From NCBI GenBank assembly GCA_030247675.1, contig JAOTRX010000002.1:806001-870000 (forward strand): a DNA stretch of 64,000 nucleotides. Direction: 5' to 3'. Origin of the DNA: Desulforhopalus sp. Lineage in GTDB: Bacteria; Desulfobacterota; Desulfobulbia; Desulfobulbales; Desulfocapsaceae. Position 1 is the stretch's first letter, and each line of letters starts with the position of its first letter. Below, piece after piece: positions 26,430-37,057 of the stretch. The translations under genes were made by a program, and so were the position numbers. The notes beneath the pieces are model-generated. The model was given only the letters and a program-made list of their open reading frames with translations, was not told the DNA's origin and ran no database searches.

Positions 26430-27542
26430 ATGATCGTCGGAATTCTCAAGGAAATTAAAATCGCTGAAAACAGAGTGTGCATGACCCCGGCCGGTGTTGA
26501 GGTCATGACCCATCACAAACACCAGGTTCTTGTCGAGGCGGGTGCCGGTAAGGGCAGCGGCTTCACTGACGCCGAATACACCAGTGCCGGGGCAACCATC
26601 ATTGGTACAGCGGCCGAGATCTATGCCAAGGCCGACATGGTCATGCATGTCAAGGAACCGCAGCCGCAGGAGTACGAGCATATTCGCAAGGGCCAGATCG
26701 TCTTCACCTATCTCCATCTGGCGGCCGATGAGCAGCAGACCAAGGCCCTGGTCAAGGCCAAATCGGTAAACATCGCCTACGAGACCATCCAGAAAGCCGA
26801 CGGTTCTTTACCCCTGCTGACTCCGATGAGCGAGGTCGCCGGCAGGATGGCGGCCCAGGAAGGTGCTAACTACCTGCAGATGACCAAGGGCGGCCGGGGC
26901 ATCCTTCTCGGCGGCGTGCCGGGTGTTGAGCCGGGAGTGGTGGTGGTCATCGGCGGCGGCGTGGTCGGCATCAATGCCGCGCTCCTGGCCTGTGGTCTTG
27001 GCGCCATCGTTTACCTGCTCGACACCAACCTCGATCGCCTGCGTTATCTCCGCGAGGTCATGCCCAGCAACTGTTTCCCGGTCATGAGCAGCGTGCCGAA
27101 ATTGCGCGAGTTGCTGAAGAAGGCCGATCTGGTCATCGGTGCGGTCCTCATCCCCGGAGCCAAGGCACCGAAGCTGGTGACCAAGGAGATGCTGAAGGGA
27201 ATGAAGAAGGGTGCGGTCATGGTTGATGTGGCCATCGATCAGGGTGGCTGTTTCGAGACCTCGAAGGCAACCTCCCACGACAATCCGGTTTATACCGTTG
27301 ATGGTGTGGTGCATTACTGCGTTGCCAATATGCCCGGGGCGGTCGCCAAGACCTCGACCCTGGCGCTGACCAACGCCACCCTGCCCTATGCCCTGCAGAT
27401 TGCCGACAAGGGCTGGAAGAAGGCCTGCCAGGATAACGTCGAGATTGCCCGTGGCCTCAACGTCGTAAACGGCAAGGTCACCTATCCGGCGGTAGCCGAG
27501 GCCTTTGGCCTGAAATATACGCCGGTTGCAGAGGTTCTATAA
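26430..27542 (+). CDS. ald: Alanine dehydrogenase
   Basis: 370 residues. NAD-dependent reversible deamination of L-alanine to pyruvate and ammonia. N-terminal [16 protein letters not shown] is characteristic, the catalytic His/Asp regions follow, and the NAD fold is [18 protein letters not shown] near residues 173-190. ATG 26430 is used because the family starts exactly at MIVGILKE and GGAGACAG precedes it. Follows an Lrp-type regulator and ends at a strong terminator. Confidence 0.97.
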   Translation: MIVGILKEIKIAENRVCMTPAGVEVMTHHKHQVLVEAGAGKGSGFTDAEYTSAGATIIGTAAEIYAKADMVMHVKEPQPQEYEHIRKGQIVFTYLHLAADEQQTKALVKAKSVNIAYETIQKADGSLPLLTPMSEVAGRMAAQEGANYLQMTKGGRGILLGGVPGVEPGVVVVIGGGVVGINAALLACGLGAIVYLLDTNLDRLRYLREVMPSNCFPVMSSVPKLRELLKKADLVIGAVLIPGAKAPKLVTKEMLKGMKKGAVMVDVAIDQGGCFETSKATSHDNPVYTVDGVVHYCVANMPGAVAKTSTLALTNATLPYALQIADKGWKKACQDNVEIARGLNVVNGKVTYPAVAEAFGLKYTPVAEVL

Positions 27543-27562
27543 AAAAGTACAGTAGCCGCAAA

Positions 27563-27604
27563 AACCAAAGGCCGACTCGGGAACGAGTCGGCCTTTGGTT
27601 TTTT
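27563..27604 (+). terminator. Strong intrinsic terminator after ald, possibly bidirectional
   Basis: 17-bp perfect stem (left arm 27563-27579, right arm 27584-27600) with a GGAA tetraloop and a T6 run. An A-run on the left side could make it work for the converging prfB transcript too. Confidence 0.95.
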
Positions 27605-27617
27605 AAGCGAAGTCTAT

Positions 27618-27668
27618 TATACCGCAAGGGCGGGTTTCGTACGAGTAGACAAGCTGCTCAACTCAGCT

Positions 27669-27671
<3 letters not shown>
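27618..27671 (+). repeat. Dispersed TA-flanked repeat, copy C, at the prfB stop codon
   Basis: 54 nt. It matches the other copies except for a 2-nt shortening after CCGCAAGGGC. Flanked by TA at 27618-27619 and 27670-27671. Its right end lies in the prfB stop codon (TTA at 27669-27671 on the plus strand, TAA in the gene). The host TA plus the first A of the element give TAA, so termination is preserved. It has ACG after TTTCG like the tandem copies. Confidence 0.92.
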
Positions 27672-28779
<1,108 letters not shown>

Positions 28780-28906
28780 AATTTAACCTTGAAGCTTTGT
28801 AGTGGATCCTGAAAAAGAATACTTGTTTATGTGGGTAAGAAATTCTCGAAAATGTGGCTGCACGCGGCCACAACCAGGCAACCTGTAGTCGGCCGGCCTG
28901 CTGTCA

Positions 28907-30475
28907 TCAGTATACCCGCGTTTTCCGCCGCCGTCTAATACCAAGCGCGCTGCCGCCACAGAGAAGACCGGCAGCCAGGCAGAGCGGCGCAAAGAGATAG
29001 CCATGACGCACCCAGAAGGTTTTCTCGTCCTGCAGAAGAACCGCTCTCGCCGCGGCAAAGGGCACGAAGATCTCCGATTGCAGATCGATACGCCCGGTCG
29101 GGCTGATAAAGGCGGAGATGCCGGTATTGGCAGAGCGGATCAGGCTGCGCCGCGTTTCAACGGCGCGGAGCACCGCCATGGCCAGGCTGTGATACGGGGC
29201 ACTCGATTTACCATACCAGGCGTCGTTGGTCAAATTTATCAGAACATTGGCGCCGGCATTGACCCATTGCCGGGAAAGCTCCGGGAATACCGATTCATAA
29301 CAGATGAGCACTCCGGCACGGGCGGCCTTCCAGGCCAGCGGCCGTTCGATTGTTCCGGTGCTGAAATCGCCGACCGCCTGCACCAGGGGGGCGATAAAGG
29401 GCAGATATTTTTGCAAGGGAACGTACTCGCCGAAGGGCACGAGATGGGATTTGTAGTACGAGCCATGAAACAGACCATCCGGCTGGAGGAGGACGGCGCT
29501 GTTGTAATACAGGATCTTTTTTTCCTTCCGGTCAAGGATTTCATACCACGGTGCCCCGGTCAGGAGGGCCAGGTCGCGGCCGGCGACGAAGCCGGTGAGG
29601 GTGGCCATGTGTTCGCTCATCTGGGGATAAAAGGGCAGGGCGGTTTCCGGCCAGAGGATCAGCTCCGGGTGCTGGGGAGAAAGCAGCGACTCGCTCAGGT
29701 CCAGATAGGTCCGTACCGTTGCTGCCTGCTGCGATGGCGACCATTTAACGCTTTGGTCAATATTGCCCTGGACGACACCAATGGTCGTGTGGGGCCTTGC
29801 CCCGGTGGTTTGCTGGCCACTGACCTCGGCCAGCCGCTGCTGTGAATACAGGGCGACGGCCGCAAGCAGGCAGCAGGCAGGGGCGGCGAGGAGCACCAGG
29901 CTGCGCCGCGATTGCCTGGATTTTATCAGTAAAAACAACAGGGTATTTATAAAGACCAGGAGGTAGGTAACTCCATGGTGGCCGACCAGATCGGCAATCT
30001 GAATGGCCGGCGGCACCGCGTAGAGGGCATAACCGAGATCCATCCAGGGAAAGCCGGTAAATATGACGCCGCGCAGCCAGTCAAGGCCCACCCACAGCGC
30101 CGGCAGCAGCCAGAGGGCCAGGGTCGCAGGGAAAATCTTTAAAGTGGCCTGGGAAAGCACGGCAAAAAGGCCATAATACAGGGCCATATACAGGGCGAGA
30201 AGCAGCAGCGCCGGAATGGACAGGTACCAGGCCAGACCACCGTAGGTGCCGAGGACGGTGATAATCCAATACAGCAACAGGACGAAATGCACCTGACCGG
30301 CTGCCAGGCCGCAGAGTACCGCCTGGCGCGGGCTGCCGGCCTCTATGGCAAAGAGCAGGGGGACGAGGGCGACGGGCAGCAGGGGCCAGAGTCCACCGCT
30401 GCCGGGAAAGGAAAACCACAGGCCAAGGCCGGTAAGAACCGCCAGCAGATAGGGCTTGCGCAGGAAGGAGGTCAC
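28907..30475 (-). CDS. lnt: Apolipoprotein N-acyltransferase
   Basis: 522 residues. Inner-membrane enzyme that N-acylates the Cys of lipoproteins. The first 210 residues hold about six membrane segments; the rest is a nitrilase-fold domain with the Glu-Lys-Cys triad visible in ILWPETALPF, YKSHLVPFGEYVP and LICYESVFPE. It overlaps the CorC-like gene by 4 nt (ATGA), the common corC-lnt pairing. Several lipoproteins in this window would be its substrates. Confidence 0.95.
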   Translation of the reverse strand: MTSFLRKPYLLAVLTGLGLWFSFPGSGGLWPLLPVALVPLLFAIEAGSPRQAVLCGLAAGQVHFVLLLYWIITVLGTYGGLAWYLSIPALLLLALYMALYYGLFAVLSQATLKIFPATLALWLLPALWVGLDWLRGVIFTGFPWMDLGYALYAVPPAIQIADLVGHHGVTYLLVFINTLLFLLIKSRQSRRSLVLLAAPACCLLAAVALYSQQRLAEVSGQQTTGARPHTTIGVVQGNIDQSVKWSPSQQAATVRTYLDLSESLLSPQHPELILWPETALPFYPQMSEHMATLTGFVAGRDLALLTGAPWYEILDRKEKKILYYNSAVLLQPDGLFHGSYYKSHLVPFGEYVPLQKYLPFIAPLVQAVGDFSTGTIERPLAWKAARAGVLICYESVFPELSRQWVNAGANVLINLTNDAWYGKSSAPYHSLAMAVLRAVETRRSLIRSANTGISAFISPTGRIDLQSEIFVPFAAARAVLLQDEKTFWVRHGYLFAPLCLAAGLLCGGSALGIRRRRKTRVY

Positions 30476-31359
30476 TTTCGTTCCTGGTCCTCAACTATCC
30501 GGCTGATGCGCACCATCTTCAGTTGCCGGGAATCGGCGGTTTTCGCCTCGAAGCGGAAGCCGCCGATATTAACGACATCACCGGCCACCGCCAGGCGGCC
30601 AAGGACATGTATGACCAGGCCGCCGACCGATTCGTAGGGGCCTTCGGGAAACTCGGTGTCGAAATATTCTTCAATGACCTCGATATCAAGCCAGGCATGG
30701 ACCTGAATGGTCAGGTCGTCGATGACCTCGATCTGCCTTTCGTCCTCGTCGTATTCGTCATCAATCTCGCCGACGATCTCTTCGAGGATGTCTTCCAGGG
30801 TAATCAGGCCGCGAACCGTGCCGAACTCGTCAATGACCATCGCCATATGCAGCTTGCGTTTCTGGAATTCGCGGAGCAGGTCGACGATCGGTTTCGATTC
30901 CGATATAAAATAGACCGGCCGCAGGTAGCTCTCCAGGTCGACCGGTCCCGGTCCCGGTTCCGGCCGGGCGCAGAGCCTGAGCAGGTCCTTGGCGTGGATT
31001 GCCCCGATGACATGGTCCGGATTGTTGCGATACACCGGGATGCGGGTGAAGCCGCTTTGGATGACGATATCGATCAGTTCCGACATCGGCGAGGCCTCGT
31101 CAAAGGAAACGACCTCCGCCGCCGGTGTCATGATCTCTGAGGCATAGGTCTCCCGGAATTCGAGGATCGAATTGATCATCTTTTCCTCAAGGGACGAGAT
31201 CAATCCGTGTTCCTCGCCTTCTTCGAGAAGTTCTTGAATTTCATGATCAAGATCTTCTTTGGTTCCGGGCTTGGTGAAAGTTAACATCGATTTCAGCCGC
31301 TTCAGAACTCCGTTTTCCTGGTCGGATTCCTGGGCGTCTGTGGTGTTGTCTTCGCTCAT
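30472..31359 (-). CDS. CorC/HlyC-family CBS-domain protein
   Basis: 295 residues, cytosolic. Two CBS domains lie at about residues 75-195 (EIMTPAAEVVSFDEA and VDLLREFQKRKLHMAMVIDEFG), followed by a CorC_HlyC transporter-associated domain (residues 215-290). It is too short to carry the membrane DUF21 domain, as in E. coli CorC. It precedes and overlaps lnt. Likely a magnesium/cobalt efflux or membrane-homeostasis accessory. Confidence 0.9.
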   Translation of the reverse strand: MSEDNTTDAQESDQENGVLKRLKSMLTFTKPGTKEDLDHEIQELLEEGEEHGLISSLEEKMINSILEFRETYASEIMTPAAEVVSFDEASPMSELIDIVIQSGFTRIPVYRNNPDHVIGAIHAKDLLRLCARPEPGPGPVDLESYLRPVYFISESKPIVDLLREFQKRKLHMAMVIDEFGTVRGLITLEDILEEIVGEIDDEYDEDERQIEVIDDLTIQVHAWLDIEVIEEYFDTEFPEGPYESVGGLVIHVLGRLAVAGDVVNIGGFRFEAKTADSRQLKMVRISRIVEDQERK

Positions 31360-31778
31360 CGTTTGGGTTGGTTTGTAGCCTGTTTACAGGTGGCTATGGG
31401 TTGCTGCGGCAGCATCTGCTTGTCGAGAATGTTAATACCCTAGATAAATAACACCCAGTTCAGAAAAATCAATCGTCTCTTGGTGTTTCTTTCGCTGGTC
31501 AGGTCGACAAAAGCCTGGGATTTGCCCGGTAAAAACGGGGTAACCTATTGAATATATACTGATGTTTACCTTGGTGGAGGATGGCTGCGGATAATTTTTC
31601 TTTTCTATTTGCCAGGGCATGACTATAGTAGCGTCGATTTCCTCCGGCAACTTGCCGGCATATTATGCCGATGTCGAGGAGGGACCAGGAGTAACAGACC
31701 GTTTTCTTTGTGTTATTAGCGTTAGGACGGTTTTCAAGTTCAGATAAACCAGCACCATCATTTTCAGTGAGGAAAAGA
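31360..31778. other. Divergent intergenic region
   Basis: About 420 bp between the CorC-like gene and the biotin carboxylase gene. It must hold promoters in both directions. I see no repeat, no RNA fold of note and no convincing small gene; open frames here lack ribosome sites and family features. Confidence 0.4.
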
Positions 31779-33182
31779 TTGGAAGGAAAGGTTCTCATCG
31801 CCAATCGTGGCGAAATTGCCATCCGGATCATGAACGCCTGCAAGGATCTTGGTCTTGAGTATGTCGTTGTTTACACCGATGCCGACAAGGACTCGGAACA
31901 TGTCCGGCAGAACATCACCGGCGGTCCCGGGCAAAATGCCTGGCGGATTACCAGCTACACCGAACCAAATGACATCTTCGCCGTGGCCGATCACACCGGC
32001 TGTACCGCCATTCATCCCGGCTACGGCTTTTTCTCCGAGGATTTTCGTTTTGCCAGAAGGGCCACCAAGCGGGAGCGGGCCTTGACCTTCATCGGGCCGA
32101 ATTGGGAGGTAATCCGCGATCTTGGCGACAAGATCAATACTAAAAGGGTCGCCAATCAGCTGGGTATTCCCACCATTCCCGGCACCGACACACCGATTTA
32201 CAATGAGATGGAGGCGGAGGAAATCGCCGGCCAGCTCCTGGAAACCCAGCGGATAAACGGTGTCGATCAACCCTCCGTCCTTGTCAAGGCGGCGGCCGGC
32301 GGCGGCGGTATGGGCATTGAGGAGGTTACCGAGATCGAGCGGTTCCGGAGGATCTACCGGCAGCTGCAGAACTACGCCAAACGCCAGTTCGGTGATGGCG
32401 GCGTGCTCATCGAACAGTGCCTGCGCGACTACAACCACCTGGAGGTTCAGCTGGTCTGCTCCAAGCACGGTGAGCGCATCCACTTCAGTTCACGAAACTG
32501 CACCATTCAGTCGACGGGACGGCAGAAAAGGGTGGAAGCGGCACCCGGTTTTCACCGCTCGGCCTTTGACTACGAATTTGACGAGAAGAAGGTCCTTGAC
32601 CAGATTGTCCAGTATTCCCTGAAGCTTGCCAACCATGTCAAATATGACAACGTCGGCACCTGGGAATGGATCGTCAGCAGGACCGGCCAGCCCTATCTCC
32701 TTGAGGTAAACACCCGTATTCAGGTCGAAAATGATATCTCGGCGCGGATCAGCTATATAGGCGGCGAACAGCCCAATCTGATTCGCGAGCAGATTCGCCT
32801 GGGCCTTGGCGACCGGCTCGGCTATAAGCAGAGCGCCGTGAAGTTCAAGGGTGCCGCCATTGAGTTGCGGATCGTCGCTGAGGACACCAGGCGTGGTTTT
32901 GCCCCGTGGATCGGCACGATCAAGGAATTCAAGTTTCCAACCCACCCCTGGTCGGTGGTGTATACCCACGTGCCCTTTGACCGGCCGTATCCCATTCCCA
33001 GCGATTTCGACCCAAATCTGGCCCTTGCCCTGGTGTGGGGCGACTCGGTGGATGACGCCAAGGACAAGGCCGTACAATTCCTGAGTGAGACGGTGATCGC
33101 CGGTACCGATTCAAGCAACAACCCGATCATCACCAACCTCGATTACCTGAAAAATAATCTCGGCCGGCTCCTGGCATTCTAG
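31779..33182 (+). CDS. Biotin carboxylase-type ATP-grasp protein, acetyl-CoA carboxylase
   Basis: 467 residues from TTG 31779 (GAGG lies 7 nt upstream; GTG 31767 or GTG 31710 are alternatives). N-terminal VLIANRGEIAIRI and HPGYGFFSED are typical of biotin carboxylases, with the ATP-grasp Gly-loop AAAGGGGMGI near residue 172. The active-site stretch reads NTRIQVENDISA, whereas most family members have NTRIQVEHPVTE, so this is a divergent clade. Followed 30 nt later by a carboxyltransferase gene. No biotin carboxyl carrier protein is in the window. Confidence 0.85.
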   Translation: MEGKVLIANRGEIAIRIMNACKDLGLEYVVVYTDADKDSEHVRQNITGGPGQNAWRITSYTEPNDIFAVADHTGCTAIHPGYGFFSEDFRFARRATKRERALTFIGPNWEVIRDLGDKINTKRVANQLGIPTIPGTDTPIYNEMEAEEIAGQLLETQRINGVDQPSVLVKAAAGGGGMGIEEVTEIERFRRIYRQLQNYAKRQFGDGGVLIEQCLRDYNHLEVQLVCSKHGERIHFSSRNCTIQSTGRQKRVEAAPGFHRSAFDYEFDEKKVLDQIVQYSLKLANHVKYDNVGTWEWIVSRTGQPYLLEVNTRIQVENDISARISYIGGEQPNLIREQIRLGLGDRLGYKQSAVKFKGAAIELRIVAEDTRRGFAPWIGTIKEFKFPTHPWSVVYTHVPFDRPYPIPSDFDPNLALALVWGDSVDDAKDKAVQFLSETVIAGTDSSNNPIITNLDYLKNNLGRLLAF

Positions 33183-33212
33183 GGCCGGTTTCGGACATAC
33201 TATAGTAGCATT

Positions 33213-35486
33213 ATGAAAGAACTCCAAAAGCAGCTTCTGAAAATAGAAGAGCGAATCAATTATCTGCTGCAGATCAAGGATTACTCCAACTGGGGCAATC
33301 TTGACGGCTTCAAGAAGACCTGTGATCAGCTGAAACAGACAATTTATGACTACTCTGAGGAGAATCTCGGCGTGGAGATTCGTAAACTCAACGAATCAAT
33401 CAGCTTTCTTGAAGAGCGGGCCGAGGAAAACCTCACCCCCATGGAGCGGGTGCGGATTGTCCGCAGCATCCAGCGCTTTAGCCTGAAAGACATCCTCGAA
33501 AACGTCTACGAGGATTATACCGAGCTGGGCGGCGAGGGTGACGCCAACGTCGATCCGGCGATGATCTGCGCCAAGGCCACCATCACCCGGCGGATCAAGA
33601 ACAAGCCCTATACCTCGGCGGTCATGGTCATTGGTCAGGAAACCGGCCACGGTGAGGAGTTCCGCAACGGTGGTTCGTGTCGGCCGCAGGGCAACGAAAA
33701 GGCCCTGCGCTATATGCAGGTCGCCGAAACGGAAGGCATTCCCATCCATTTCTACATCTTCACCCCCGGCTCCTTTCCGGTGGAGGAGGGCTCCGGCGCT
33801 GCCCAGCAGATTGCCAGGAATATCTACGCCATGACCAAGCTGCGCGTGCCGATGATCTCGATGATCTCCGAGGGCGGTTCCGGCGGGGCGGAGGCAATCG
33901 GCCTCTCCGATTACCGGTTGATGGCCTCGCACGGCTATTATTCAGTCATTTCCCCGGAGGGGGCGGCGGCGATCGAAGGCAAGATCCGCGAGGGTGCCAA
34001 GGTTCCCAAGGAGCTGATCGAGGTCTGTGCCGACCGCTTGAAGCTGACCGCCAAGGACAACCTGGAGAAGGGCACCATCGACCGGATCATCTACGAGCCG
34101 ATGCTCGGCGCGCGCCGCGATGACTTTGCCTTTTTTGCCAAGCTCCGTGCCGAGATGCTCCGGGCCACCGACAAGGTGGTGCTTTCCGCCAAGAGCTTCA
34201 GTGCCCTGCGCAGCTATGAGATTCACCGGAAGAAACACCAGCCGGCCACCGAGGAACTGCAACTGGAGATTCCCTGGGACCTCAACCGCGACGAGATCGA
34301 CAAGCTCCTCGCCCTGCGCTCAAAAAAATACCTGGGACTTGCCCGGAACGGCTTTATCGGCATGGTCGAGGCGGAAGAGGGGCTGTACAACCTGGCCAAG
34401 GTGAAGACCGAAAAGCTCTACTACACCCTGCGTTACGACATCATGAAGAACCATAAACGCCAAGTGCGTAAGGTACTGAGTGATGTGACGGGGGAAAGTT
34501 CGGTGATGATCAGACGGATTACCGAGCCGTTCAATTCCTTTATGGAGCTGTGGGGTAAAAAGAAGAGCAAGCCGCAACGCCTTCTTGCCTATTTAGGTGC
34601 CAGCGGTCAGCAGGAGGGGCAGGCGCAGAAGGTCGACCCGATGGAGCTGACCGACACCTACACCAGCCCGCTGGCCAATGAGGATCGCACCATCTCCTGT
34701 CCCAACGCCGACAAGCACGGCTGCAAGGACCTGTGGATTCCCGATCTCTACGGCGAATTTGCCGGGGTCTGTGAGACCTGCGGCCATCATTTCCCCCTGG
34801 AGCATAAGTGGTATCTGAAGAATATCTTCGATCCCGGCTCGATCAAGCATTTCAATACCGAGATATCCGCCGGCAATCCCCAGAACTACACCGGCTTTAC
34901 CGAGCGGCTGCAGCGGGCAAAGGACAAGACCGGCTGGCGCTCGGGCAATATGACCTTCCGTGCCAGGGTCAACGGCATCGAGATCATCGTCACCATGCTC
35001 TATTCCGATTTCCGCAATGGCACGGTCGGTTCGGCGGAAGGCGAGAAATTTGCCCAGGCCTGCGCCCTCGCCAAACGTAAGAAGCGGCCACTGCTTGCCT
35101 ATATCCACACGACCGGCGGCATCCGCATCCAGGAAGGGACCCTCGGGGTCGTGCAGATGCCTAAGTGCACCATGGCGGTACGGGAATACATCGATGCCGG
35201 CGGCCTGTATATCGTGGTGTACGACAACAATTCCTACGCCGGGCCGGTTGCCTCGTTCCTCGGCTGCTCCCCCTATCAGTTCGCTATCAGGTCGAGCCGC
35301 GTCGGTTTTGCCGGTCCCCGGGTCATCCGCGAGACCACCGGCACCGACATCCCCCCGGATTACCACTCGGCCCGCAATGCCCTGAAGCGCGGCCACATCC
35401 AGGGAATCTGGGACCGCCGCGAATTCAGAAAAAATCTCCACAAGGCCCTGCTCACCATGGGCAGCCCAAGTCTCTACTATCGCTGA
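33213..35486 (+). CDS. Fused acetyl-CoA carboxyltransferase, alpha then beta
   Basis: 757 residues in one chain. The N-terminal half (about residues 1-400) resembles AccA: coiled N-terminus (LKIEERINYLL), GQETGHG and SEGGSGGAEAIGL. The C-terminal half (about 485-757) resembles AccD: a Cys cluster CPNADKHGC ... CETC for zinc, then the crotonase-type core with GSAEGEKFAQA and TGGIRIQEG. The first Cys pair is spaced C-x7-C rather than C-x2-C. In E. coli the two are separate polypeptides and the plant fusion runs beta first. Probably supplies malonyl-CoA for fatty acid synthesis with the preceding gene, although another acyl-CoA substrate is possible. Confidence 0.85.
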   Translation: MKELQKQLLKIEERINYLLQIKDYSNWGNLDGFKKTCDQLKQTIYDYSEENLGVEIRKLNESISFLEERAEENLTPMERVRIVRSIQRFSLKDILENVYEDYTELGGEGDANVDPAMICAKATITRRIKNKPYTSAVMVIGQETGHGEEFRNGGSCRPQGNEKALRYMQVAETEGIPIHFYIFTPGSFPVEEGSGAAQQIARNIYAMTKLRVPMISMISEGGSGGAEAIGLSDYRLMASHGYYSVISPEGAAAIEGKIREGAKVPKELIEVCADRLKLTAKDNLEKGTIDRIIYEPMLGARRDDFAFFAKLRAEMLRATDKVVLSAKSFSALRSYEIHRKKHQPATEELQLEIPWDLNRDEIDKLLALRSKKYLGLARNGFIGMVEAEEGLYNLAKVKTEKLYYTLRYDIMKNHKRQVRKVLSDVTGESSVMIRRITEPFNSFMELWGKKKSKPQRLLAYLGASGQQEGQAQKVDPMELTDTYTSPLANEDRTISCPNADKHGCKDLWIPDLYGEFAGVCETCGHHFPLEHKWYLKNIFDPGSIKHFNTEISAGNPQNYTGFTERLQRAKDKTGWRSGNMTFRARVNGIEIIVTMLYSDFRNGTVGSAEGEKFAQACALAKRKKRPLLAYIHTTGGIRIQEGTLGVVQMPKCTMAVREYIDAGGLYIVVYDNNSYAGPVASFLGCSPYQFAIRSSRVGFAGPRVIRETTGTDIPPDYHSARNALKRGHIQGIWDRREFRKNLHKALLTMGSPSLYYR

Positions 35487-35493
35487 TCTGTAC

Positions 35494-35533
35494 CGTGTCC
35501 CCCTCTGGCTATTGTCGGCCAGGGGGGGCACGG
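35494..35533 (+). terminator. GC-rich hairpin after the carboxyltransferase gene
   Basis: Imperfect inverted repeat with arms around GTGTCCCCCTCTGGC and GGCCAGGGGGGGCAC. It starts 8 nt after the stop codon. No long T-run follows, so it may be a weak or Rho-assisted terminator. Confidence 0.55.
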
Positions 35534-36099
35534 GCATCAACAGCGCTGCAAAAGCAAATGACTTTGTAAATATCGGCTCCTCTTAGAGCGTCATCCCCGC
35601 CTATTCCTCACACCCACCGTCACCACGCCCTAAGATGCTTTTTTGGTAACCTACAATGTATGTAGCTTGGTTAGGTCGGTGCGTTGGTGTCTAACTTTTT
35701 GACATTATACGACGGTTAACGAAGAAACTGGTTGTGTTGTGAGTAATTGGGAGGCATCACGGCCCTATAAGGCGTGTTTATCTGTGAAGTTGGCCAAGGA
35801 GTAAGCCAAGCGAGGCGAAAGTCTTTTGAATTGCGACATCGGGTAAGTACCGCGATTTTGGCAATGCAGTCATCATGAATGCTTGAGCAAACTGTTTTTT
35901 ACGAGACCTGGCGGAGTAAAAATCCGGTGCAGAAACTTGTTAAGCTTATTCTTTATTTGATCGTCCCAAATTACAATCAGAACACAATGTCCGAAGATTC
36001 TTTTCAACTGTCTCGCCACCCTGTAGCTTGTCCGCAGAATGTAAATATTGGATTTTAGCATCATATCCATGGAATTCAAGGATTCATACAAGCTAAAAA
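35534..36099. other. Gene-poor stretch
   Basis: About 565 bp. A 72-codon open frame on the minus strand (35873-36091) lies immediately after the HxlR gene but has no clear ribosome site or recognisable family. Base composition is lower in GC than the carboxylase genes. I see no repeat or RNA fold that I can support. Confidence 0.4.
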
Positions 36100-36492
36100 T
36101 TAGATGCTTGACTTAAAATGTGAGCTGGTAGCGGAGTTGTCTGCCATTCGGTTTCTATGTGACAGGATCGCAGGATAGTTCAAAACAACCCACTGTTCCA
36201 TTGCGTGTGCTAATTCGCTCAAAGATCGACCAAGCTCGGTGAGTCGGTACTCGACACGAGGAGGTACCTCAGGATGGCTGATACGCTCTACGACGCCATC
36301 GCGTTCGAGGTCGCGCAAGGTTTGTGTGAGCATCTTTTGCGAGATGCCACCAACCATACGCATCAATTCACCGGTTCGCACTGGGCCATACTGGAGACAG
36401 CAGAGGATAAGAATCGTCCATTTACCCCCGATCAGGTTCAGTACTTCGCGTGAAGGGCAGTTTAGATTATATGGATTAGCTGGACCGAACAT
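36100..36492 (-). CDS. HxlR-family transcriptional regulator
   Basis: 130 residues. Winged helix-turn-helix of the HxlR type: conserved N-terminal Cys in NCPSREVLNLIGGKWT (residues 11-26), then GELMRMVGGISQKMLTQTLR, and wing VVERISHPEVPPRVEYRLT. Members often sense electrophiles, hypochlorite or aldehydes through the N-terminal Cys. It is divergent from a dead monooxygenase gene and a DsbA-like gene, its likely targets. Confidence 0.92.
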   Translation of the reverse strand: MFGPANPYNLNCPSREVLNLIGGKWTILILCCLQYGPVRTGELMRMVGGISQKMLTQTLRDLERDGVVERISHPEVPPRVEYRLTELGRSLSELAHAMEQWVVLNYPAILSHRNRMADNSATSSHFKSSI

Positions 36493-36633
36493 AATCTTAA
36501 ATGTTACCTAAAGGTGCGTACTTGTGCAATCATCACTATTGCCATTATAGTGGGCTATCGTTAACAACAACGGAGCAGCTACAGCCTTATAGTAAGTTTC
36601 CCATGCCAAGCAACGGAGTAGAAGGAGCACATT

Positions 36634-36954
36634 ATGAATGAACCAATTTGAGTATTTCTCTATGCCGAATTTCAGGTTTCCGCCCCCTTTGTTGAGGGTA
36701 TTTGGACTGAAGCTAATCCTGCCATCCACACCGTGCCAGGACTGCGCAGCAAAACGTGTTTGAGCGGCATCAATACTCACACTATTGGTGGGTTCTATGA
36801 GTTCGACTAATTACAGAACGCTCGGGCTTATGCGGAGGGGATGCTAGCCGACTTTGCCAAGGCCGCAAATGCAAGCCTCACCGTCAAACTGTTCGATGGT
36901 GACGTCGCGGCAGAGGCAAGCAAGGGCATGCATTCGCCCTATTTCGCTGGCTGA
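36634..36954 (+). pseudogene. YdhR/ABM-type monooxygenase gene with two in-frame stops
   Basis: A 107-codon frame from ATG 36634 (AAGGAG 8-13 nt upstream) to TGA 36952 keeps one reading frame throughout but has TGA at codon 6 and TAA at codon 59. Between them the protein is well formed: VFLYAEFQVSAPF, VPGLRSKTCLSG, GGFYEFD, ADFAKAANASLTVKLFDG, HSPYFAG. This resembles the small YdhR-like (ABM-fold) putative monooxygenases. It is divergent from an HxlR regulator, which commonly controls such genes. Two nonsense codons of different types make recoding unlikely. Confidence 0.7.
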
Positions 36955-37057
36955 TCTGAGTCGGCAGACTTATTGGTTACATGCGTCCAACCGAGCCATC
37001 GTAATTTATATTAAACAATCAATAACTGCACAAGATCAAATTTCAAGGAAAACTTCA

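Noticed and set aside
36634..36954. Selenocysteine at the TGA of codon 6 in the monooxygenase-like frame
   Set aside because: A second stop of type TAA lies at codon 59, so Sec insertion could not rescue the protein, and no SECIS-type stem was evident just after the TGA.
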